Positions 32,024 through 39,718 of a stretch of 43,834 nt of DNA are shown piece by piece. Numbering within the stretch: the stretch's first letter is position 1; the number at the start of each line of letters is the position of its first letter. The translations under genes and the position numbers were made by a program. The DNA comes from Bacillota bacterium (GTDB lineage Bacteria; Bacillota; Bacilli; Alicyclobacillales; Alicyclobacillaceae). The notes under the pieces were generated by a model. It had not been told where the DNA came from. It saw only the letters and a list, made by a program, of their open reading frames with translations, and ran no database searches. Where the stretch lies: NCBI GenBank assembly GCA_021799255.1, contig JAJZAV010000003.1:1-43834 (forward strand), read 5' to 3'.

Positions 32024-32036
32024 TTGTTCTTGGGAT
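32007..32036 (+). repeat. Tandem 15-bp duplication across the stop codon
   Basis: AGTTGTTCTTGGGAT x2. Confidence 0.9.
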
Positions 32037-32144
32037 AGAAGGCTACGGAATATGGCCCTACACGCACGCAAGCCATGCCCCGGACCGGGCCGGGCGACGG
32101 ACAGACGATCCACTTGAATCTGAGGGCGCAACAGCGCAGAATAA

Positions 32145-32690
32145 GTGACGTGGAGGATGATGTATATGGATCTTAGGTATCCCATTGGACGTGTTTCGTT
32201 GCCGGAAACGGTTGACGCATCTCACATCGAGGAGTGGATTCGAGACGTGAGCGAGGCTCCCGGCCTTTTACGGAAAGCCGTGGAGAACCTAAGCGAAGAT
32301 CAACTCAACACTCCCTATCGACCAGAGGGCTGGACGGTGAGACAGCTCGTACATCATCTTGCCGACACGCATGCGAATACATATCTCAATTTCAGGTCGG
32401 CGTTGATAGAGAACGGACCAATCATTCGCGGGGTTAACGTTGATGCCTCAGCAAACCTCCCTGACTACACCTCCGCCGATATTGGACCCTCTCTCGAAAT
32501 GTTTGAAGGAATCCAGACGCGCTGGGCCACTTTGTTGCGGGGTATGTCCGCGTCGGATTTTGAACGCGTGCTAAAGGTCCCGGATAGAGACGATAGAAAA
32601 CTGTGGACGCTTCTTTGCATCTACGCCTGGCACGCTAAACACCACGTGGCACACATTACGGCGCTCTGCGATAGGATGGGTTGGAAGTAA
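32145..32690 (+). CDS. DinB/YfiT-family putative metal-dependent hydrolase
   Basis: YRPEGWTVRQLVHHLADTHANTYL and AWHAKHHVAHITAL metal-binding His motifs. Confidence 0.9.
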   Translation: MTWRMMYMDLRYPIGRVSLPETVDASHIEEWIRDVSEAPGLLRKAVENLSEDQLNTPYRPEGWTVRQLVHHLADTHANTYLNFRSALIENGPIIRGVNVDASANLPDYTSADIGPSLEMFEGIQTRWATLLRGMSASDFERVLKVPDRDDRKLWTLLCIYAWHAKHHVAHITALCDRMGWK

Positions 32691-32771
32691 CCAGTTGTTT
32701 GAATGGGGCCCACTGCCAGGCGGACTCATAGTTCGTTGGTCTGGCTAGATGGGCTCCCGTTTTGGGATCTC

Positions 32772-33638
32772 CTACTCTCTCAAGTAGGGTAGAACACGAT
32801 TCATAAGATTTTGCAGATCCTTGGCCATTTCACCGTAGGACGTCTTGGCGTCGGGGTTGTCTGTCTGCAGTGCGAAGAGTTCCATGTCCGCTTGCAACTT
32901 CTTCAGGCTAGCCGCTAGCAGAGCGCGTTTTTTCGTCTCTGGCGCCTTAAGAGAGTCGTAGTACAAATCCACATATAGATTCCCATTGGAGTCCACTTGA
33001 GCGAGAAACACATCATCGGTGCTCTTCGCCCCCTGTTTTAATACCTCACCCAACAACCATTCGCGAGAATAGCCGAGATACTGCAACGATTTCTCCATCA
33101 CATTGCCGTCAATGATCAGAATGCGAGGCTCATGCTCGGACAAGACCGGCAACTGAACGTCTTTAGGGGTGAGGGGTTGTAATTCTGTTTTCTTGAGAAC
33201 GCTAAGTTTTCCATTGTTCTCAAAAACAGCGTACTCCGCATCGGAGATTTTAAAGACATCCTTTTGGCGGAGCAGCATCAGAAGTTCCTCCGTGGACATG
33301 TGAACCCGTGATAGGTTTTTCTCCAATATCTGCCCATTTTCCATGAGAATGACCGCACGCCCATCCAATAACGTGCGCGCTTTATAAGACTTCTTCTGGA
33401 GGAGAGCGAGCACCACCGACAATAGAGACCATATCGCTAATGATAAAACGGCGTGCAGATTCTTGATTTCATCTAAGGACCATGCCGCAGCGATGTTTCC
33501 AATCGTGAGCCCCACGATGTAGTCGAAGAAGGTTAGTTGGGCGATTTGTCGTTTTCCTAAAATGCGCGCCAAAATGAATAGGGCGATGAATGCGATAAAT
33601 GACTGGTAGATCACCTCGAAAGTCGTCGGTTCCTGCAT
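32772..33638 (-). CDS. DUF421/YetF-family membrane protein
   Basis: LGKRQIAQLTFFDYIVGLTIGNIAAAWSLD and C-terminal YetF-like domain. Confidence 0.9.
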   Translation of the reverse strand: MQEPTTFEVIYQSFIAFIALFILARILGKRQIAQLTFFDYIVGLTIGNIAAAWSLDEIKNLHAVLSLAIWSLLSVVLALLQKKSYKARTLLDGRAVILMENGQILEKNLSRVHMSTEELLMLLRQKDVFKISDAEYAVFENNGKLSVLKKTELQPLTPKDVQLPVLSEHEPRILIIDGNVMEKSLQYLGYSREWLLGEVLKQGAKSTDDVFLAQVDSNGNLYVDLYYDSLKAPETKKRALLAASLKKLQADMELFALQTDNPDAKTSYGEMAKDLQNLMNRVLPYLRE

Positions 33639-33874
33639 GCCATGTTCCCTTCACGGTTCATGTTTAACTCCGTACACTACTCTTCCACGACGGTCTCTAT
33701 CGCATACACCAGCCCCGGCCCGACGTCCCGAAGGATCACCGCTACCGACGAACGCTCTCCAATCGGTTAGCGGGCACAACGTCGCAGAGTGGGGCGTACC
33801 CGGGCTGCCCGCTTAGGCAAGTACCGAGTCAGTTTCGGAACTGCAAAAATACAATGTCGATAAACAAACGAGTG

Positions 33875-33947
33875 GGTGATGGAGCTCACCTGAATGTCCG
33901 TTAGGATAATGGCTCCTGCGATTCTCCAAGATCGCAGGAGCCATTAT
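33875..33947 (+). ncRNA. Fluoride riboswitch (crcB motif) #1 with overlapping terminator
   Basis: GGTGATGGAGCTCACC ... ATAATGGCTCCTGCG; GGAG/CTCC pseudoknot; 17-bp perfect terminator arms ATAATGGCTCCTGCGAT (33906-33922)/ATCGCAGGAGCCATTAT (33931-33947) then U-rich. Confidence 0.86.
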
Positions 33948-33974
33948 CTCTTTATTCAATCAAGAAAATTCGAG

Positions 33975-34003
33975 TTGACAATGGGCGATGACTTCTTTAC
34001 GAT
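33975..34003 (+). promoter_or_regulatory. Candidate sigma-A promoter between riboswitch #1 and #2
   Basis: TTGACA (33975-33980), 17-nt spacer, TACGAT (33998-34003). Confidence 0.5.
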
Positions 34004-34019
34004 GAGGGTAACTGAAATG

Positions 34020-34090
34020 GGCGATGGAGTTCGCCGGAACTGCTTTCGAGCTGATGACTCCTACCAGTGATGACTGGTGGGAGTTTTGTT
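34020..34090 (+). ncRNA. Fluoride riboswitch (crcB motif) #2 with overlapping terminator
   Basis: GGCGATGGAGTTCGCCGGAACTGCTTTCGAGCTGATGACTCCTACC; terminator arms ACTCCTACCAGT/ACTGGTGGGAGT then TTTTGTTTTT. Confidence 0.92.
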
Positions 34091-34111
34091 TTTATGCGAG
34101 AGTCCCCAACA

Positions 34112-34197
34112 GGCGATGGAGCTCGCCGACAACTGCCTTTTTTCCCAAGGCTGATGGCTCCTACCGATTCGGTCCAAGAATCGGTAGGAGCTTTTTT
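34112..34197 (+). ncRNA. Fluoride riboswitch (crcB motif) #3 with overlapping terminator
   Basis: GGCGATGGAGCTCGCCGACAACTGCC...GGCTGATGGCTCCTACC; terminator arms GCTCCTACCGATTC/GAATCGGTAGGAGC then TTTTTT. Confidence 0.95.
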
Positions 34198-34223
34198 GCT
34201 TCTTCGTAAGGAGGCGGAAACCG

Positions 34224-35174
34224 ATGAGTGAAGCAAGATTGTTCTCTCTACAATTGCTTCAACTGGGCTTTGTTCTTGTGGTCTCCCCCCTCATTGCAGG
34301 CGTCCTCGCTCGGATGAAGGAGTTCGTTCAAGGCAAGGCAGGGCCAAGCATTTTTCAGCCCTACCGGGATCTTCGCAAGCTGTTCCAGAAAGAGCGGCTG
34401 ATTCCCGAGGGTTCTGGGCCCGTGTATCGCCTTGCTCCTTACCTGTATTTTTCAGCACCGCTCATCGTCACGCTGCTCATCCCGGTGCTCACGACGTTTC
34501 CCCTGTTTATGGCGTTTGCTGGAGACATGATGGCGGGCGGATTCATCCTTGGACTCGGAACGTACGTATTGCTCGCAGGGGCCATGGCAGGAGCTAGCCC
34601 GTACGGCGCCATCGGCAGCAGCCGCGTTCGATTTGTCTCCATGTCCGTCGAACCAGTACTCATTCTTGTCCTGTTTTGCGTGAGCTTCGTGGCGCACACC
34701 ACGATTCCGTACATCGTCAATCAAACCCTCTGGGGCCTTCGATGGTCCCCTATTCACCTGCTTTTGATTGCCTCGTTCTTCGCCATTCTATTGGCCGAGA
34801 CGGGACGCATCCCGGTAGATAATCCTTCGTCTCACCACGAATTTTCTATGATTGATCACAATCGTGTGTACGACTATTCCGGACCCGATTTAGCTCTACT
34901 CGAGTGGGGCGGGTGGATGAAGTACGTCGCCCTCGGGACCATCTTTTTGAACGTTATCGTTTCCCCCTACGGCTTGTCCCACAGCCCGGGCCTCATTTGG
35001 GTAGCCCTGGCCATCGTGGCGGTGTTCGTGAAGTTTGTACTGCTAGACGCCGCCATCGTTTGGGTGGAGTCGTCCTTCGGAAAACTGCGCCTGCTGCGGA
35101 TAGCAGAGTTTATGGCTTCGGCGGGCATGGCGGCCGGATTGGCCGTTCTCTTGGGAATTTTGCACGCTTGGTGA
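34224..35174 (+). CDS. Hyf/Hyc-type membrane subunit, NuoH-like (HyfC/HycD)
   Basis: GPSIFQPYRDLRKLFQKE, AETGRIPVDNPSSHHEFSMIDHNRVYDYSGPDLALLEWGGWMKY; AAGGAGG RBS. Confidence 0.92.
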   Translation: MSEARLFSLQLLQLGFVLVVSPLIAGVLARMKEFVQGKAGPSIFQPYRDLRKLFQKERLIPEGSGPVYRLAPYLYFSAPLIVTLLIPVLTTFPLFMAFAGDMMAGGFILGLGTYVLLAGAMAGASPYGAIGSSRVRFVSMSVEPVLILVLFCVSFVAHTTIPYIVNQTLWGLRWSPIHLLLIASFFAILLAETGRIPVDNPSSHHEFSMIDHNRVYDYSGPDLALLEWGGWMKYVALGTIFLNVIVSPYGLSHSPGLIWVALAIVAVFVKFVLLDAAIVWVESSFGKLRLLRIAEFMASAGMAAGLAVLLGILHAW

Positions 35175-35231
35175 AGGCTTTCGGCTAACGCCTTGCCACG
35201 TTCGAATTCGTCGAAGAGGGAGGAACTGTCC

Positions 35232-35867
35232 ATGTGGGCTGAATCGCCTACCGTCTATGTTCTCGTTTTGTTGCTTGGCATCTGGATTGCCATGTCGCGA
35301 GAAACCCGAATTGCGGTGAATGGCTATGTCCTTCAAACGGCGTTGGTAGCCCTTTTGTACGGACTCACCGCGTTCCAAACCAGGGACTCGATGGAATATG
35401 TGGTTCTATTCGGGCTTGTCGTGCTTCGCCTTGGCCTCATCCCATGGCTATTACGTCGTTTTCTTCGAGGCGAACTTTATACAGCCCGACAAACCCGCGA
35501 GGTCTTTTCCCCGGCGTACGCCTTAGCGTTGCATATCATCCTTGCCGTCGTCGGCATTGCAGTCGGACAGAGCGCGCAACCGGGAACGCTCGGACTGGAT
35601 TTCGGAATGACCATCGCGGTTCTCCTCGTCGGTTTGGCGACCGTGACCATCGCGCATCATGCTCCCAAGCAGGTCATGGGAATCTTGGCTGCGGATAACG
35701 GGATCGATCTCGCTGTCGTCCTCACCTTGCGCCGCTTCACCGCGGTCGCGGACTACGCCATCTTTGTCGACGTCACGGTGGCGGCGCTTTGTCTCACCCT
35801 GATGGTGCTTCGACTCTTCGCGTACGGTTCTCAGCACGCCCATCATTTCAACGACCTGAAGGGGTGA
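35232..35867 (+). CDS. Hyf-type membrane subunit, HyfE/NuoK-like
   Basis: About 211 aa polytopic protein, position and length as HyfE; ATG at 35232 after GAGGGAGGAA. Confidence 0.85.
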   Translation: MWAESPTVYVLVLLLGIWIAMSRETRIAVNGYVLQTALVALLYGLTAFQTRDSMEYVVLFGLVVLRLGLIPWLLRRFLRGELYTARQTREVFSPAYALALHIILAVVGIAVGQSAQPGTLGLDFGMTIAVLLVGLATVTIAHHAPKQVMGILAADNGIDLAVVLTLRRFTAVADYAIFVDVTVAALCLTLMVLRLFAYGSQHAHHFNDLKG

Positions 35868-35874
35868 TTGGTGC

Positions 35875-37314
35875 ATGTGGACTTATATTTTGCTTTGCAT
35901 TCCTCTCGTTGGAATCTTGGTCACTTGGCTGAGTTCTGCGTCCATCCGTCGGTGGGTGCCGGTTGTGACGACAGGGCTGAACCTCGTCGTTGCCGCATTT
36001 GACGGGTTCTTGCCCAAGAGTTCTGTCCCTTTCAGAGGCGTGTTCCCCCATCTCGACACGCTCTCGCTGGTGGTCACGGGCATTACCCTCGTGGTCGGTT
36101 TCACGGCCGCTCTGTATTCCGCAGGCTACGTGCCGAGGGACCACCCGTCCGTGCCTGGAACGCAACCTGCTTCCGAACGCAGATATTTCAGTCTGTTTTT
36201 GGCATTCTACCTGACCATGTTGGCCGCTCCACTCGTGGAAAACGTCGTCCTCACGTGGGTGATGGTGGACGCCACCGCACTCGCCTCGGTGTTTCTGGTG
36301 GACTTCCACCATACAAGGAAGACGGCGGAGGCCTCATGGAAATACATCATCATCATGGAAGTCGGAGGGCTGGCCGCCCTGTTTGGAACCGTCGTTCTCT
36401 TGCTCGGCGAACCCGCGGCCCTTCACGATTTGACGTGGACGGGTCTCACGCACGTCGCGTCCACCATTTCACCGAAATTGTCGTCCATCGCCTTCGTGCT
36501 CGTTCTCGTCGGATATGGCACCAAGGCGGGGCTCGTGCCTTTTAACTCGTGGTTGCCTGACGCACACAGCCAGGCACCCTCGCCAGTTAGCGCCATGCTG
36601 AGCGCCATCAAACTCAATACCGCGATGTATGCCATCGTGCGCGTATTGCACATTTTGCAAGCGGGTCACGAAGGAGCATTTGCCAACCACGCGCTTGCGG
36701 TGTTCGGGTTTCTCACAGTCATCGTGAGCACGTTGATGACGACCGTGCAGCGCGATGTGAAACGGTTGTTGGCGTATTCGAGTTCCGAGAACCTGGGCCT
36801 CATTGCCGTAGGGTTCTCACTTGGCCCCATCGGCGCTCTCGGAGCCTACTTGCAAATGGTGAACCACTCGGTGGTCAAGTCGATGCTTTTCTACCAGTCG
36901 GGCGAGCTTCTGCTGGCATCCGGAACCACGGAGATGGCCCAAATGCGGGGCATGATCCGCCGGATCCCCTGGCTCGGAGTCACGCTCTTGTTCGGAATGC
37001 TCGCCATTGCGGGTGCACCGCCCTTCGGGCTCTTCATCAGCGAGTTCACCATCATCTTCGCGTTGGTGCACGAAGCTTCTCCGTGGCTCGCGGCCCTCAT
37101 CACCCTGATGCTCGTTATCCTGTTTGCCAATTTTCTCACGTACGCCATGAGGATCAGCCTTGGCACGCCTTCCCATCCGCTCGCTACGGACGGCAGCAAC
37201 TATCGCCCGAGGTGGACGACGTGGGTGCCGATGTTCAGTCACACTGGGGTGTCATTGGCGCTTGGCACCGTTTTACCTTACCTGTTGGTTCTTTCCCGAT
37301 TTGTGCGAATCTGA
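35875..37314 (+). CDS. Proton-translocating antiporter-like subunit, HyfF/NuoN-M-like
   Basis: YGTKAGLVPFNSWLPDAHSQAPSPVSAMLSAIKLNTAMYAIVR, DVKRLLAYSSSENLGLIAVG. Confidence 0.93.
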   Translation: MWTYILLCIPLVGILVTWLSSASIRRWVPVVTTGLNLVVAAFDGFLPKSSVPFRGVFPHLDTLSLVVTGITLVVGFTAALYSAGYVPRDHPSVPGTQPASERRYFSLFLAFYLTMLAAPLVENVVLTWVMVDATALASVFLVDFHHTRKTAEASWKYIIIMEVGGLAALFGTVVLLLGEPAALHDLTWTGLTHVASTISPKLSSIAFVLVLVGYGTKAGLVPFNSWLPDAHSQAPSPVSAMLSAIKLNTAMYAIVRVLHILQAGHEGAFANHALAVFGFLTVIVSTLMTTVQRDVKRLLAYSSSENLGLIAVGFSLGPIGALGAYLQMVNHSVVKSMLFYQSGELLLASGTTEMAQMRGMIRRIPWLGVTLLFGMLAIAGAPPFGLFISEFTIIFALVHEASPWLAALITLMLVILFANFLTYAMRISLGTPSHPLATDGSNYRPRWTTWVPMFSHTGVSLALGTVLPYLLVLSRFVRI

Positions 37315-37332
37315 TGGAATGGGGGGTCTCCA

Positions 37333-38841
37333 TTGAAAGTACTGACCGCGCAAGGTTCGAATCTAAAACACGTCGAACGGCAACACCATCGCATCGGTGA
37401 TCTCGTGCACGCCGTGGTTCATTTCGCATCAGAAGAATCGGCGCAATTACTTTACTTCGGGTGGATCCCCAAAACGGGTGGATGGTCTAGACTCCTGGCC
37501 GTGATTGGTCGCCCGAAACACGCGCTGATTGAGTGGCACCACGCGGCCCCAACGTTCGGCCAAACAGCGTACCCCTCGCTCTCCGCGCGTTGGCCCGCGG
37601 CTTTGTGGTTAGAACGCGAAATGTGGGAGTTGACGAAGGTACTCCCGGTGGGCCATCCGGACCTGCGGGCCATTCTGCATCCCGAGAATCAAGAAGAGCG
37701 GATTGTGGTGCATGGAGACGAGGTTTTTCAATTGCCTCTAGGCCCTGTGCGATCCGATGTCGTCGAATCGATGTTCATGCGATTTGACACGCAGGGCGAG
37801 CAAATCGTGCACATGCAGCCTGAACTCTTTTACAAGCACCGGGACATCGAACGACTCGCGGTTGGACTCCTATATCCGGACGGGCGATTCCTGGCGGAGC
37901 GCGTTGCTGGGACTTCCACGATTGCCCACGCGACGGCCTACGCTCGCGCCATAGAGCATGCCTTAGGACATGTCGTTCACCCCAAGGTGGAGCAGGAACG
38001 CATCGTGTTTGGGGAATTGGAACGTCTCTACAATCATGCGCACGACATGGCCCAGATGGCGAGCGCCGCCGGAATGACCGTAGCGCAGGCGCAACTCTCC
38101 CGCGTTAAGGAGGAGTGCCTGCGCGTGAACGGCGATCTCTGCGGGTCTCGGTATCTGCGCAACGCAGTGCTTCCATACAAGGGGTCGGACGTCGAATGGG
38201 CGCAAGTCGTGTCCACCGTCATACGGAGGCTGCGAGACATTAATGGAAGGTTTACACAGTGCCTGGACCTGTTGCGAAGAACGCCGACGTTTGTGGACCG
38301 ATTCGTGGGGGCGGGCATCGTGAAGCAAGAATGGGCACGCGCCTACGGGACGGTAGGACCCGTTGCTCGCGCTTGTGGGCAGCCCGTCGACGTGCGGGAG
38401 GATTATTTGCGGGATCGGTACGAACAGCAGGCGTATCGTGTGGTTGTCGACGAAGCGGGCACCGGTGACGGGTGGGCCCGATTTGTCGTACGCGCGGGGG
38501 AATGGGAAATATCGCAGAGGGTTCTTACCAAGGGTCTCCAACTGCTCGCGAACGGGGACTTCATGGAGGCGGGCAGTTTGGCAGGAACTCAAGATGACTC
38601 CAAGAACGACGGTTTCTCGCTTGAACGCACCGGCATCGGTCTTTCTGAATCTCCGCGAGGTCGCGTGTGCCACGTGGTTCAATTGGATCCGGATGGACGG
38701 CTGGCCTTTTGGGGAATCCGGGCCGCGTCGGCGTGGAACTGGCCTGTGTTGGGCCTTGCGGTTGCGAACGGCAACATCCAACAGGATTTCCCGCCCATTG
38801 AGGCGAGCTTTGGATTGTCCTGCGCAGGCGTGGATAGGTAA
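37333..38841 (+). CDS. HyfG/HycE-like large subunit (NuoCD fusion) lacking most [NiFe] ligands
   Basis: FYKHRDIERLAVG...AERVAGTSTIAHATAYARAIEHALG aligns by eye with the HycE L1 region; C-terminus EASFGLSCAGVDR in place of DPCxxC. Confidence 0.85.
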   Translation: MKVLTAQGSNLKHVERQHHRIGDLVHAVVHFASEESAQLLYFGWIPKTGGWSRLLAVIGRPKHALIEWHHAAPTFGQTAYPSLSARWPAALWLEREMWELTKVLPVGHPDLRAILHPENQEERIVVHGDEVFQLPLGPVRSDVVESMFMRFDTQGEQIVHMQPELFYKHRDIERLAVGLLYPDGRFLAERVAGTSTIAHATAYARAIEHALGHVVHPKVEQERIVFGELERLYNHAHDMAQMASAAGMTVAQAQLSRVKEECLRVNGDLCGSRYLRNAVLPYKGSDVEWAQVVSTVIRRLRDINGRFTQCLDLLRRTPTFVDRFVGAGIVKQEWARAYGTVGPVARACGQPVDVREDYLRDRYEQQAYRVVVDEAGTGDGWARFVVRAGEWEISQRVLTKGLQLLANGDFMEAGSLAGTQDDSKNDGFSLERTGIGLSESPRGRVCHVVQLDPDGRLAFWGIRAASAWNWPVLGLAVANGNIQQDFPPIEASFGLSCAGVDR

Positions 38842-38853
38842 GGAGGGAAGGAC

Positions 38854-39252
38854 ATGTTCGCTAGCTGGCTGCGATTCGGGCTCACAAGTGGTCGCGTGAC
38901 GACGAGCTATCCAAAGAATAGGGAGGTTCTGCTGAGGGAGCACTCATCCTGGCATACGGTGCCGCGCCTCGACGCAACGGCAGCGCGCAAGCCGACGCCA
39001 ACCCTCCAAGATGTGAAAGCATGGGCGATGCGGTGTCCAACCTCGGCGCTGTTCGTATGGAGCGACGAGTCGGGATGGGGAATCTCTCTTGATGAGGGCG
39101 CGTGCATCGGCTGCAATCGCTGCGTGGTGCCGAACGTGCAGAGGGTGACGGAGTGGGGAGCAGACGTGGATCTCTTTGCCCTGGATAGGCTTGCACTCGT
39201 GGACAGCGTTCGGCTACAAGGAGGGGACTTTCGCGATGGACAACAAAAGTGA
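38854..39252 (+). CDS. Reduced HyfH/NuoI-like ferredoxin subunit
   Basis: MRCPTSAL...GACIGCNRCV; exactly four cysteines; position between large and small subunit genes. Confidence 0.75.
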   Translation: MFASWLRFGLTSGRVTTSYPKNREVLLREHSSWHTVPRLDATAARKPTPTLQDVKAWAMRCPTSALFVWSDESGWGISLDEGACIGCNRCVVPNVQRVTEWGADVDLFALDRLALVDSVRLQGGDFRDGQQK

Positions 39253-39718
39253 CTGGAACGAGTTGGACGCCGAGAAGCAGGCGGCTTCCCGGTTACGTAG
39301 AATCTTCGGAAAGTCCCTCCATGTGCGGCACATCGACGTGGGCTCCTGCAATGCATGTGAATCTGAGGTTTTGGCGTTGTCCAACCCGTACTACAACTTT
39401 CACCGCCTTGGCCTGTTCTTTACGGCTTCGCCTCGGCAGGCGGATGTGTTGCTTGTGACGGGGGCGATGACGCCCACCATGAAACCCATCCTTATGGAAA
39501 CGTACGAGGCGATGCCCAAGCCCCGATTGGTCGTTGCCGCGGGGGTATGCGCCATCCACGGAGGGGTGTTTGCCAACAGCCGGCAATTCGCCGGCCCCGT
39601 GGAATCCGTAATTCCAGTCGACGCGTTCATCCCAGGGTGCCCTCCGACTCCGTACGCGTTGATAAACGGTATCCTTGCGGCCGTAAATGGGCGCGAAGGA
39701 GTGACGCGAGATGCGTGA
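39236..39718 (+). CDS. HyfI/HycG/NuoB-like small subunit
   Basis: DVGSCNACESEVLAL, VVAAGVCAIHGGVF, FIPGCPPTPYALING; ATG at 39236 with AAGGAGGGG RBS. Confidence 0.93.
   Translation: MDNKSDWNELDAEKQAASRLRRIFGKSLHVRHIDVGSCNACESEVLALSNPYYNFHRLGLFFTASPRQADVLLVTGAMTPTMKPILMETYEAMPKPRLVVAAGVCAIHGGVFANSRQFAGPVESVIPVDAFIPGCPPTPYALINGILAAVNGREGVTRDA

Noticed and set aside
34024-34209. 61 aa ORF in the riboswitch region
   Set aside because: Lies entirely within aptamers 2 and 3 and their terminators; translation is incidental.
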